This document shows positions 1 through 10,740 of a stretch of DNA of 64,000 nt, one piece after another. The stretch lies in NCBI GenBank assembly GCA_026214975.1, contig JAOBSW010001128.1, positions 1-64,000 of the forward strand, read 5' to 3'. Numbering within the stretch: position 1 is the first letter of the stretch; each line of letters starts with the position of its first letter. The DNA is from Gentiana macrophylla (lineage: Eukaryota; Streptophyta; Magnoliopsida; Gentianales; Gentianaceae). A program made the position numbers and the translations under genes. Under the pieces are notes generated by a model. That model made no database searches. It saw only the letters and a program-made list of their open reading frames with translations, and was not told the origin of the DNA.

Positions 1-90
1 AAGGTTTTATGGTCTAACCATGCCACCGAGGAGGCGACATGGGAAGCTGAGGATACTATGCGACAGAAGTACCCGCACTTGTTTTCTTAA
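1..90 (+). CDS. C-terminal end of a chromovirus (Tekay/Del-like Ty3/gypsy) pol
   Basis: Frame 1 reads through from the window edge to a TAA at 88-90. The 29 residues include VLWSNH, EEATWEAED and a final YPHLF. This is the typical end of the chromodomain-bearing integrase tail of plant Tekay/Del chromoviruses, which targets integration to heterochromatin. The rest of the element lies left of the window. A PPT and an LTR follow at once, as expected after pol. An overlapping ATG frame at 20-232 is a shadow of this frame and the 3' untranslated region. The family call is from recognised residues; the clade is a likely inference. Confidence 0.85.
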   Translation, partial: KVLWSNHATEEATWEAEDTMRQKYPHLFS

Positions 91-214
91 GGTATGCAGT
101 TTTCAAGCCTTGTACGTTAAATCCTTTTGCTTATCTTCGGGGACGAAGGGTGTTTTAAGGGGGGTGGAGCAATGCCCGGTACGAACCCGAACTTCGAGGA
201 CGAAGTTTTGTCTT

Positions 215-227
215 AAGGGGGGGAGGA
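215..227 (+). other. Polypurine tract of the chromovirus
   Basis: AAGGGGGGGAGGA lies directly before the TGTAATATCC that opens the LTR. This is the plus-strand primer site of LTR retrotransposons. Positions 91-214 between the pol stop and this tract show no coding signal. Confidence 0.85.
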
Positions 228-871
228 TGTAATATCCTGAAATTTTGACTCCATATTTAATTGAAAAAAAAAAAGGTTCAATAACTTGGGGAATTATGTG
301 TTTAGTAATTATTTGGAAGGGTGATTAATAATTAAATGGAATCTTTATAATTCTTTAATTAAAAAGAAATACATTGGTTAATAATTAAAAGGGGAGGGGG
401 ACATCTTTTATTCCTTCTCCATCTTTTTCCCAATTACACGTGAAACCCAAACCCTCCCCATTGCCACCGACTGTGTGAAGAAGAAGGAGAGAAAAATATC
501 TCTCCTTGGTGTTTAGGAATTTGTCGTCGGTAATCGCTGTTTTCTTTTATAGATTCGAGCTTCGTTGAGGATCGTTTCTAGCTTAGCAAGGGCTTTCAAG
601 AACGCAGCAATTCCGGTAAGGATAATTCTATGCTGTCAAAAGTTTAACTTGATGCTGTAAAATTTTAATTTAAGACTTCTATGCTTGTTTGCCACGGTTT
701 TGGTGTGTTAAACGTTCCTAGTAGTGTGTTTTTGTGTTAGTTAAAAATCTACAGTCGATATGATACCTTTGTATGGAGTTTTCTAGGCCTAAAGTGTTGT
801 TTTGTCTTTGTCTTTGTGGGAAACGGCTCGTAAATCGCGTAGAGAGATTTTAGGTTTTAGTTGAAACCCAG

Positions 872-1139
872 CCGACGGGCGTCGCTTTGAGAGGACGGGC
901 GTCGGCCTTGGTCTCAACTTCAGGCGGGCGTCGGGTTCTGGGACGGGCGCCTCGAAGGGCTACTTTTGATTCAGGATGTAAAGTTTTACGTGTGGGCGGC
1001 GCGTCCAGTATAATGGACGGACGTCCAGTGCTAAAAATCGATTCAGGATGTAACAGGTTTCCTTGGACGCGCGTCTGAGATCTTGGACGGGCGTCTACTT
1101 CTTCCAAACGGGCGTCCAACATTTCAGACGGGCGTCCAG
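872..1139 (+). repeat. Cluster of GACGGGCGTC-type dyads in the chromovirus LTR
   Basis: About ten copies or variants occur in 270 bp, for example GGACGGGCGTC, GGACGGACGTCC, GGACGCGCGTC and AACGGGCGTCC. The stretch is far more GC- and CpG-rich than the rest of the LTR. The same dyad occurs in the Athila-like LTRs and leaders elsewhere in the window, although this element belongs to a different Ty3/gypsy branch. Confidence 0.85.
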
Positions 1140-1274
1140 TTTAAATGTTCTCTCTTCTTTGTTAGTTATGAATAAACCTTACGAGCATGTTTTTTTTGTA
1201 AGTTGTGTTTGGATGAGACAACGGTATTGGTAACATTGGGTTTTGGATTTTGGGCATTGGAGTTGTAGACCCGT

Positions 1275-1431
1275 AGTGGTTGGGCCGGATAGGGTAGCTC
1301 CCAAAGCCGTAAACCCGGGAAGGTTTCCTTACGACTTCAATGACGCTACGTGTCTGGGGAGTTGCAGAAAGTGATGTGGTCGGGCCGGATAGGGTAGTAC
1401 CCGAAGCCGGGAACCCGGGAAGGTTTCCTTG
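1275..1431 (+). repeat. Two imperfect ~57-bp repeats in the chromovirus LTR
   Basis: Two units about 100 bp apart share GGGCCGGATAGGGTAG, then CC-AAGCCG, then AACCCGGGAAGGTTTCCTT. The first begins near 1275 and the second near 1374. Their role is unknown; a conserved RNA structure or a protein site is possible. Confidence 0.75.
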
Positions 1432-2054
1432 CACCCCAGCACGTGATGGTCCATCTAGTATGGTACCATTGGATGACCTTTAGGACCCTCCTCTCGAGGG
1501 CTTTACCCTTTTGAGGGATGTGCACATTCGGGACCTTTAGGTGGCTAGTTGTGATGTTTGGTATCTCATTATGGGGTGTCGTAACTTTTATAGATTGGTT
1601 GGGTCCTTCATAAATTTAGTTGTACCTTTCTTGAGTTGGTTTTACTTTTGTACACTAGATTTACTCTTACTCAACTTTATAGTTGACGGTTTGTACTTTC
1701 GTCTGACCCTGCTATGATCCATTTATGGGGAGCGATTCTTAAAGGAGTACTTCTATGGATGTTTGCTTGTTCTTTGGGATGTCGCGGGGTTTGAGAGCCA
1801 CGTAGTAGTCATGATCACATGTTGTCTACATTATTTGAATTTTAAATTCTAAAGATTTTGATGTTCCGCATAATTACATTTTCTTTCGGATTTGTACTCA
1901 CTTTAATATTTTCTTTCAAAATATTGAATGGTGAATGTTTATTTTCTTTCTGCTGTGGAATGTTGAATGTTACCGCCACGACTGTGTGTCGCGATGAGTG
2001 GCACTACGGTGACCAATACCGGCGGCCGACGGGATTGGAAACCGGGGTGTTACA

Positions 2055-2421
2055 GGGGCAATAAATGCGGTCTTAGGAATTCGAATCTGGGACGCCTTCA
2101 TAAATCATGTCCGTTAGATCTTTTCAATCTATGTCGTCTAGTTTTTTCCTTTTTTTATAAAAGAAGGTTTTCCCCTTCTTTCATCACACTTGCAAGCTCA
2201 GAGTTTTTGTTATTGAACATTCATTTTCTTTTTCATTATGTAGATGTCCTCTACCAGTTTCTCTCGCTCTCCTACCTTCGGTATGTCTCCTTTCTTTACC
2301 ACGGCGTCCACTACTGCCCGTGAGAATTTCTGGGTGTACTTCAACCAGCAACAACACTTGGCGGAGAGAGGTTTGAACATGCACAAGGTCGAAGGAAGTG
2401 GATGTTGGTCCCAGAGAAGGG
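2055..2421. other. Unassigned stretch between the chromovirus and the Sirevirus-like element
   Basis: This is 367 bp flanked by the CA end of one LTR and the TG (reverse strand) end of another. It has a pyrimidine-rich, leader-like stretch with a short inverted repeat near 2163-2181 (AAGAAGG and CCCCTTCTT). A short ORF opens at 2244. It could be the leader and ORF start of another retroelement into which the Sirevirus-like copy inserted. No LTR or PBS was found. Confidence 0.5.
2244..2421 (+). pseudogene. Truncated ORF start of unknown type
   Basis: An ATG at 2244 opens 59 codons beginning MSSTSFSRSP, Ser/Thr-rich and then with FWVYFNQQQHLAERGLNM. The frame is cut at 2421 by the Sirevirus-like LTR; the ORF continues four codons into that LTR only by chance. 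Reading one base over near 2390 gives RKWMLVPEK, so a frameshift is possible. It resembles the start of plant retroelement gag-like or post-pol ORFs, but I do not recognise the family. Confidence 0.35.
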
Positions 2422-3787
2422 TGAAAGTATAGTCAGAGGGGGGGGAGGGATGAATGACTATACTGGAGTGTCAAAAACTTTTCTTCTCTTAAAAGCTTTT
2501 GGGCAGCGGATAAGTCCCTTCTTAAAAATTCTTTCCAAGTAGGTTATGCAATCACACACACAGAGAGTATGAAATAAATAAATGTTGTAAAGTAAAGTGC
2601 AGTAAGTATATGAACACAAAGAATTATAGTGGTTCAGGGTGGTGTAATCCCTTAATCCACTCTTCTCCTATGATGATTGGAGGAATTCACTATTGACTTC
2701 CACCAATACAATAGTGTGATTGTCCTTGGCTACACAAGCTTCAAAATCTACAAGACTATCACTCCTTGGCTTCAAAAAACTTCAGTGACTCAGTCTCCAA
2801 CACAGCACCTTGAGAACAAATCCTTCAGCAGCTTTCACAAAGGGTTGCAACTCCTTCTCAGATTTCTCTGATTCAATTGCTACATACTGGTGTAAAAGAT
2901 ATTCACAAGTATTGATCAATCTCAGTGCTTGATATGTCTTTTGAATTCTGAATCTGAGTTGATCTTCTAGATTTGTTCTTTTAAGATCAATATGAAAGCT
3001 TAGAAAATTGACAGAGTTTCTGCTTGTTCTTGTATATTCAAATCATTGTTCTTCCTGTCTGTCAATGCCTTCTATTTATAGCCTTGATAATCCCTTGATT
3101 TGAAAATCTGTCTGTTGGCTATTTAATATGGAGAATAATCCTTAATTTATTGATTTCTCCTGATTTGATTCTTTTTTATTTCAGTGATCCGGATTTTCTT
3201 TCAACGTCCATCATAAAATCCGTCCTTAATTGATTCTGCATTAATTGCTTGATATTTCATTGATTCCATGTTTTGATAGATCACTGGTGGTAACCTTGAC
3301 TTCTCCTTTTTGAGATTTTATCAGACCGGTGTACTAGATCCACTTCACTGTCTTTTTCACTGATTCTTCTACTCAGCCGGTAGACACTTTACTTTGCCGG
3401 TTTTCCGTTTCCTTTCTTTCTTTGATATTCTGAGAGTACTTGTACTTCACTGATCCTTGAATTGTGTGAGATCAATGTACACCATATTTATCATTGTGTT
3501 TTATTATTTGTAAAGCAACTTAGACTTATCCAAGGTCATCACAGACTTCCCTGGTTATAAGTCAGTCCATAAGTCTTCATGCTTATCTGCTAGTACTGGG
3601 CTATCTCCACTTTCTTGTTTTTCTGTTATACTCAGCCATCCTATCATCTAGTACAATACTTTTCTGACTGAACTTATACAACATGTCAGACTCTAAGTAA
3701 ATACTTATACATATAGTTCTAACTCATTTCAGGCTTGATATAACAACTAGTATGGCCATCATCAAAACAAATAAAGTGTTACTAACA
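2422..3787 (-). repeat. 3' LTR of the Sirevirus-like element (1.37 kb)
   Basis: On the minus strand it opens TGTTAGTAACAC straight after an A5G5 polypurine tract. It ends ACTATACTTTCA, placing the CA at 2422-2423. Sirevirus LTRs commonly end with a run of C followed by TCT, as here. The 5 bp beyond it are AAGGG (2417-2421), the expected target duplication, but the other end of the element is lost so this cannot be confirmed. Confidence 0.75.
2426..2464. repeat. 10-bp inverted repeat around a G8 tract at the LTR end
   Basis: AGTATAGTCA at 2426-2435 is matched perfectly by its reverse complement TGACTATACT at 2455-2464. The 19-base spacer carries GAGGGGGGGGAGGGA. The structure lies in the last ~45 bp of the LTR in its own orientation, near the integration end. 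Confidence 0.8.
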
Positions 3788-3801
3788 ATATCCCCCTTTT
3801 T
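3788..3801 (-). other. Polypurine tract of the Sirevirus-like element
   Basis: On the minus strand AAAAAGGGGGATAT immediately precedes TGTTAGTAAC, the LTR start. The 3802-3930 interval between it and the end of the last ORF is non-coding. Confidence 0.8.
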
Positions 3802-3930
3802 GATGATGCCAAAACCCTCAAAAGCCTGAAATAAGCATGCATGTTTTTCAAGTAATAACAAAGTAAAATTCAACAATTTTATTCATCCATAAAGGGCAAA
3901 AAGATATTTCAAGGAAGGAACATATTACAA

Positions 3931-5836
3931 CTACATTTTACATAGATTCTCCTTGTACCTCTTGAATTTTGTAGTGTGTGCCCCTTCAATCTCTTTCCAG
4001 TCAACCTCTGGAAACTTCCACTTCCTATATTCTAAGGAAACTTTGTCAGAGATGCCTAAGAATACTCTTTTGTTGATGAGTCTGCAGAAGTCAGGCTGTG
4101 TCTCATGTGCCTGTGGTTCTCCAAATTGCTTCTCCAACCTTTCCTTTGCTTTAGCAATGTGTGGATCAGCAAACGTGAGATCTTTAAACAGAACCCATTG
4201 TTGTGGACGATCCATTCTCCCCATTGGACTGAAAACTTCACCATGTTGTTGAAGTCTTCCTTTTGTTCACTGAATAGCTCTTCTGGTCCTTTTGTAGTAA
4301 GAGGTACAGCTCGACTTGTTCTGCTGGTAGAACCAGGTCTTGCATCTCTATAATTTTGCTTGAGAGATGCATACTCTCTCATAACATCATTGTATATTTT
4401 GGCCATATCAGTTCTCATCTTATTATCTTGATAACTGAGCTAATCTGCCCATGCTTCATCTTGCTGACTGTTTGGGTACAGATTGTCTTGAACTCTGAAA
4501 AACTCTTTCACATTTTCCATCACCGCTTCATCATATTCTTGTCTGTTTCTGTAAGTAGTGAAGGTTCTTTTCTCACCAGCATATCTTCTAGCAGTGTGCC
4601 TTTGTCCACTACGGCTACTTCTATTGGTGCTGGATCTACCTCTGCTGGTGTTGGGTCGGTGTTGACTTGAAGAGCTAGATCTTTGTTGATTTCCTGACCT
4701 ATCTCTATCATCATCTCTTCTTTGGAATGGGTGAGGGAATCCAATACAGGGTTTATTTGTGTTTCTTTCCCTTTCTTCCAGAGCTTTTCTTTGTTGTTCT
4801 TCAGCCTCTGCTCTGAATTTTAACTCTCTGTTCCTTGCTTTGAGCTGTTCTTTAGTAAAATTTGAGGGTCTAGCTGTGGATCCTTCAAGTTCACGCTTAT
4901 TATCTATTTCCCCCTTTTTGGAAGCATCATCTTGTTGTTGCAATAGAATGTTGTTGGTGGCTTCAGCAGTACTACAAGAGTGTCCAATTTGCTTTCAATG
5001 GAAGTGATCTTCTTGTCTTGGTTTGTCATTCGTTTGGCCATCTCTCCCATTCTGGTGCCAAAGCCCCTGCCATAGCCTCATTCTCCAAAGATACATGTCT
5101 TCTGAGTCCAAAAAGGCTATTGGTGAGGTTGATGTTCATCTGTATTATCAAATTTTGTTGACTCTGTACAACAATGTTTTGAGCATCTATTTACTCAACA
5201 ACCATGCGAAACCTCCTCTCTATCGATTGTTTTTCATCCTTGAAAGTTGTAGACATGGTCCGGAGATACAGTGCTTGTTGCTCAAGGTCATCAATCAGAG
5301 AGTCCACTGCCTTTTGAAAAGTTTGATTCGAGATAGGACATTGTCGTTCTGGTGGAATTTGAGTTGGGGGTGGTGAAGTAGTCCCTGGGGAGTGATTGTT
5401 GGAGAGACTTGCTCAAGTTTTTTCTCTTGTACTTCAGGCTGAGTAACATTAATATCACCTGCTGCATCCTCAAGTACTTGAGTGGTGGAGATTTAAGTGT
5501 AGCATCTTCACCAGTTTCCCCTTGATGTCTGCCGGGAGTTGACTTTGCTGGTGTTGCAGCAGCAGATCCAGTGTCCAACATTGCTGTTGGATCAGCTGTT
5601 GTGTCAACGGATAAGTGTTGAGCAGGAGAAGTTGGTCCAGGAATGCACTCAGCTGCCTTGTTCTGCTGGTCATCTTCTTGTGCTGATGATGGTGTCTTTA
5701 CTGTTCCCTTTACTTGTAAAATGGCATTCAAGGTGATATCATCATCAATGGAATCTCTGGCCTCTTGATTAGCCTCATCATGTTGAGAATGGTCACTGGC
5801 ACCCTGTGCACCTCCATCACCATGGCCATCATCTTG

Positions 5837-5867
<31 letters not shown>

Positions 5868-7154
5868 CTTTGGTCATCATTTGATTTATCTTCATCATCA
5901 TCCTCAACGTTTGTGGGGTTGTTTAATCTTGGTTTTGCTTTTTCCACCATTTTCCATAGTGGCGTTTCATCAAGCACTCCAACAAGAGTTGGGACGCCCA
6001 GAAACTTGAAGATCCAAGCTTCTTTGTCATACATATGCTCAGAAATAGATAGTTGCAGCCTGGAATCTCCCATTTTTCTAGTTCGGGTACTCTGCAACTC
6101 TGTCATCAATATCTCTTTCAATATTGTCTTCTTCTTCAAGAACCTCTTCATCTTGGTTCTTATCATCATCATTTTCCTCCTCTTCTTCTTTATCCTCTTC
6201 TTCTGGTTGTGCCTCATCCTCATCTATCAATTGACCAAAGGATTCCTTGTCCAAATTCCTTTGAACCTTTTGCTTCTTCCTTTGACCGGCGGTCTTTCTG
6301 CTGGTTTGCTTTCTTTTTCCACCACCTTCCTTCTTTGATTGTTTGACATAGGTGAACATGTTTTTGGAATCATGTAGCCGGTGTGATGCCACAAAATTGA
6401 CATTTAGACATTGCAACAGATAGTGGAGAGGGATGGCATAGGACTTTTTTATCCAAAAAGTCCCATTTTTCTTATTTCCTGCTGCTATTCCTTTTTCAGC
6501 AACAGAGGCCTCTCCTTGTACTTTTTCTTTGACTCATCTAAAAATGTATGTTGCCCAATCAAATTACGAGCCATTATAGATAATACCCATAAGATGCATC
6601 CTAGCCTCCGTCATTACATCCATGGATCCATGCTTCCTTCAATTTTCTTCCCAATTAGAGCGCAAAATTCATTGAAGAGCTTCTTCTTCATGCAGATCGA
6701 TGACAGTTGAACTTTTTGGTGCCCGGTTTGGCTTTTTTAGCAATCTCCAACCACAATTTATCCATGTCTTGTGGAACAAGTCCCACTTTTGAGTGTCCTT
6801 CGTTGGGGAGTTTGAGGTGCTGGTGGATCACCTTCGCCATAACTACCACATCTGTGCCATTGACGGTGGCAACAATCTTGTCCTCGCCTATTTCACCTTC
6901 GTCATTGATGTCTAGCAGTCCTGAGACAAATTTTGCAGATTTCTAGAAAGAAATCAGACTTTCATAGCATATACTGGTGATTGGAGGGTTGAGAAAAGTC
7001 ATCATCCTAGATTGACACAGCCATCTTCCAATCTCTTTGCTTGAACATCTTCTTCACAAAGTCTCAAGTAATTTACAGTCTGGAAAAAGGATCCAGTTGT
7101 GATAGATTTTTCATATTGATTACCAGATTTGTTCTTTGATAAGGATGAAGCCAT
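3931..7154 (-). pseudogene. Extra ORF downstream of pol (Sirevirus env-position ORF), broken
   Basis: The ATG at 7154 opens MASSLSKNKSGN. Coding-like sequence then runs in several frames to a stop at 3931: 7154-6710, 6416-6078, 6223-5291, 4943-4440, 4418-4056 and 4224-3931. The product would have been about 1,000 residues. It has a basic stretch (KKEGGGKRKQTSRK), very acidic tracts (DDDDDDDDDD near 5850), a Glu/Arg-rich helix likely to be a coiled coil (RELKFRAEAEEQQRKALEER) and a Ser/Arg-rich part. Its position between pol and the 3' LTR equals that of the env-like ORF of Sireviruses. I see no clear signal peptide or membrane segment, so an envelope role is not supported. A TATA box lies about 100 bp upstream. 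Confidence 0.65.
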
Positions 7155-7252
7155 TTTGAACCGGTGATGAAGAGGAAAACTGTGGAATTTTGAAAATATA
7201 GGGTTTGGAATTGCAATGAGAGCATAAAGATTCCTGAAAACCCTTAAGTGTT

Positions 7253-7262
7253 GTTTATATAG
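7253..7262 (-). promoter_or_regulatory. Candidate internal TATA box ahead of the extra ORF
   Basis: On the minus strand CTATATAAAC lies about 100 bp upstream of the ATG at 7154. The interval is a plausible short leader without upstream ATGs in good context. The 7263-7796 stretch up to the pol stop is otherwise non-coding. This suggests separate transcription of the extra ORF; splicing is the alternative. Confidence 0.5.
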
Positions 7263-7796
7263 GAGGTATAAGCAACTGATAGTGTGAACGTGGTGGATTT
7301 GGAAGGATTTAGTGGAGTAAATGGTGTGATTTTTTGTATATAAGTCACGGTATTTGCGTGTAGTGAGGGAGTGGATTGTGGTAGATAATGATCAATCCTG
7401 GGAATCGAGGCATTGCCATCATTCCTTCACTTCAAATTATACCTCCTCGATTTAAAAAATAACTAATCCACATAGGTAATCTTCCGTAATAAATATATAA
7501 ATCCTCAGATTTTCCACATGTATAAAATTATTATACATTTCACACTTATTTTGATAAATCTTTCATCGGTGGAATGAGTGACTTATCTGACCATTGGTCG
7601 GTGTAGTGGCCTCTTGTTTCCTCTGCCGATGATTTTTACTGAGCTTCTTTTATCAAAACTATTCCTAACAATCAGTGAAGTGAACTTTGCTGGTCACCAG
7701 TGCTTTACCTGCCAAGGGAACACACCTACATTGGCAAAGGTACAGTCAGCTGGTGAAGTCACTCCGCTGACAACTCTTGTTAGCTGCTCTTGTAAC

Positions 7797-9351
7797 TTAA
7801 TCAATTTCAATCATGCCCAACTCAGTTCTCAACTTACATAATCTTTCATTACTGAGTGGTTTTGTGAGAATATCAGCCAGTTGATCTTCAGTGGATATAT
7901 ATCTCAAGATAACATCTCATTTTTCGACATGATCTCTGATAAAGTGATGTCTCACATCAATATGCTTTGTTCTTGAATGAAGTACTGGATTTTCAGTAAT
8001 TGATATTGCACTTGTATTATCACACATGATTGGAATAGTCTTCTCCTCTATTCCATAATCTCTTAGTTGTTGTCTGATCCACAACACTTGTGCACAACAG
8101 CTACCTGCTGCTACATCTTCTGCTTCAGCTGTTGATGTGGATATGGAATTTTGCTTTTTTACTAAACCAAGATACTAGTCTGCTGCCTTGCATCTGACAA
8201 GTTCCTGAAGTGCTTTTTCTGTCAATCTTACATCCGCCATAATCTGCATCAGAGTAGGATATTAATTTGAATCCTCCATCTTTTGGATACCAAATCCCTA
8301 AATTGATTGTATTCTTCAGATATTTGATAATCCTCTTTGCTGCTAAAAGATGTGATTCCTTTGGTTGTGCTTGAAATCTTACCCAAAATCCAACAGCAAA
8401 TGCTATATCAAGTCTGCTTGCAGTTAAATAGAGTAAGGATCCAACGATTCCTCTATATAGCTTCTGATCAACATATTTTCCATTTTCATCTTTTCCAAGA
8501 ATAACTCTTCAACACATAGGTGTCTCAGAAGTTCCGCTTGTATCCATACCATATTTATGGATTAGGTCCTTTGTATACTTTTCTTGATTAATGAATATTC
8601 CATCCTTCATTTGCTTTACTTGTAAACAAAGAAAGTAGTTGAGTTCTCCCATCATGCTTATTCGAAACATGCTTTTCATAAGACTTGCAAATTTTCTCAC
8701 ATAGCTTTTCATCTTCTGATCCAAATATGATGTTATCTACATAAATCTGAACTAGCAATGTGCTTGTTCCATCTTCCAATTTGAAGATTGTCTTGTCAAT
8801 AGTTCCTTTGTTGAATTCATTGTTGATCAAGAAAAGGTATAGTGTGTCATACCAGGCTCTGGGTGCCTGTTTGAGTCCATATAAAGCCTTCTGGAGTTTT
8901 TACACTTTGTCTTCTCTTCCTTTGAGTTGGAAACCAGGGGGTTATTCCATGTACACTTCTTCTTGCAATAGTCCATTCAGAAATGCACTTTTGACATCCA
9001 TTTGGTATACTTTGAAATATTTGTGTGCTGCAAAAGATAAGAAGTGTCTGATAGCCTCTAATCTAGCTACTGGTGGAAAAGTCTCACCATAATCTGTTCC
9101 TTCTGCTTGAGAATAGCCTTTTGCAACTAGCCTAGCTTCTTTCTGACAACTGTTCCTTGTTCATCCATCTTGTTCCTGAATACCCATTTTGTTCCAAAGA
9201 TGTTTGCCATGTTTGGTCTGTCAACAAGTTCCCAGACTTTATTTCTCTCAAATTCATTGAGCTCTTCTTGTATGGAAGTAATCCAATCAACATCTTGTAT
9301 TGCATCATCTATTGTCTTGGGTTCCACCTGTGATAGAAAACAGGTTAGCAT
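7797..9351 (-). pseudogene. Copia reverse transcriptase and RNase H, inactivated
   Basis: From high to low coordinates: an RT start with WELVDRP and [14 protein letters not shown], then [19 protein letters not shown] and LYGLKQAPRAWY. The catalytic box near 8735 reads YVDNIIFGS where copia normally has YVDDIIFGS. MMGELNYFLCLQ and KYGMDTSGTSETPM follow. RNase H has DADYGG, DRKSTSG, AEAE and DNTSAI, ending ADILTKPLS and a stop at 7797. Frames shift several times, for example near 8830-9127. The Asp-to-Asn change in the active site and the frameshifts argue that this copy cannot make active RT, unless they are sequence errors. Confidence 0.88.
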
Positions 9352-9402
9352 GCTTTCTAGTTGCCTTATGGTTCTGACTCCTGTATGAACATCTCCAATG
9401 AC

Positions 9403-10740
9403 CTATTCTTCAGGATGATCTCTGATCCAATTCAGATCAGGTTGCAAAAGTGCTTGATCTTGTTCTTCCACCGTTCCTGTTTGTGCATCAACTCCATGAT
9501 CTTGTGTTGGTGCCTCTGTTGTGGTATTAGCTTGTTCTTCCTCTTGATTGTCAAAGGTGTGATCCAGAATTGTAGCTGGCACTGTTGCATTCATGTAGAC
9601 TTGTCCTTGTGCAGCTTCTTCTTCAAGGATGTGTAAGTCTTCACCACTGGTGTTTGGTTCATCAAATACTACATGAATTGATTCTTCAATCACCAATGTT
9701 CTTTTATTGAGCACTCTGAATGCTTTGCTGGTGTATGAATATCCCATGAAGATTGCTTCATCAGCTTTTTCATCAAAAGTGTGTAGCTGATTCCTTTTCA
9801 AAACAAAACATTTTGATCCAAACATATGTAAGTGGGAAATATTAGGTTTTCTCCCATTCCATATCTCATAAGGTGTTTTCCCATGATGTTTGTTGATGAT
9901 GGATCTATTTTCAGTACAGCATGATGTGTTTGCTACTTCAGCCCAAAGTCTTTTTGGAAAGAATGCTTCTGCAATCATGGCTCTGACAGCTTCCTTGAGT
10001 GTCCTATTTCTTCTTTCTACTACACCATTTTGTTGTGGAGTCCCTGCTGCTGATAGTTGATGTAGTACACCATTTTCTTCACAATAAGATCTGATTACTT
10101 CATTGAGAAACTCTGTTCCTTTGCCTGATCTTATTTTGATGATCTTCAACTCCTTTTCATTTTGAACTCTTCTTAGTAGATCAAGGAGCTTCTTGAGTGT
10201 TTCTTTCTTCATGTTCATGGAGATTGTTCATGTGAACTTTGAAAAGTCATCAACCACTACCAATCTATATTTGTTTCCACTTAAGCTTACAGGTGTAACT
10301 GGTCCAAAAAGATCCATGTGTAGTAGATTTAAGATTCTTGTTGTTGATTGTTGAGGATTTGACTTGAAAGAACTTTTGATCTGCTTTCCTTTCTAACATG
10401 CATCACAAAGGCTTTATTTCATGAAACTGATGTTAGGTAGGCCTTCTACAAGTTTGTTCTTTGATAATTTGGTGATAGTCTTGAAATTTAGATGATTCAA
10501 TCTTATGTGCCCAGTCCAACTTGTTGATTGTTTGTTCTTGGCAAGCAGACAGGTTTCTGATTTTTTTGTTTTCCAATCTACAACATACATGTTGTCTTCT
10601 CTTTTTCGTGCAAGAACAACTATGCTGGTTTGATTGTGAATCACCTTGCATCCTTGTTTCCTGAATTGCACATTGTAGCCTTTGTCACAGAATTGACTGA
10701 TACTCACGAGATTGAAATTCAATCCTTTAACATATGCCAC
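9403..10740 (-). pseudogene. Copia GAG-pre-integrase and integrase, altered
   Basis: The 10740-10414 frame has the protease tail and the GAG-pre-integrase zinc region (HIRLNHLNFKTITKLS, then a broken CDAC). The 10218-9403 frame holds the integrase core. The second catalytic block reads RSGKGTEF where RSDxGTEF is usual, so the Asp is missing. GTPQQNGVVERRNRTLKE, with the catalytic Glu, is intact. The C-terminal part has WNGRKPNISHLHMFGSKCF and the acidic linker toward RT. The first catalytic Asp region (about 10230-10290) lies in a broken stretch. Confidence 0.88.

Larger units (their letters stand above)
228..2054 (+). repeat. 3' LTR of the chromovirus (1.83 kb)
   Basis: The LTR starts TGTAATATCC right after the PPT and ends GGTGTTACA, giving TG...CA ends. 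It is the downstream LTR because pol lies on its left. It contains a GGACGGGCGTCC-type dyad cluster (872-1139) and a pair of imperfect repeats (1275-1431). A GTAAG donor-like site follows a leader-like stretch near 617. Small ORFs inside it (850-1122, 1162-1434, 1858-2064) have no recognisable content. The partner LTR is outside the window, so the target duplication cannot be checked. Confidence 0.85.

Noticed and set aside
872..1139. CRISPR-like or satellite array
   Set aside because: The repeats are short dyads with irregular spacing and no constant spacer length; the context is an LTR in a plant genome.
5806..6009. His-rich plus-strand ORF
   Set aside because: It is the antisense of the Asp-rich tract of the minus-strand extra ORF.
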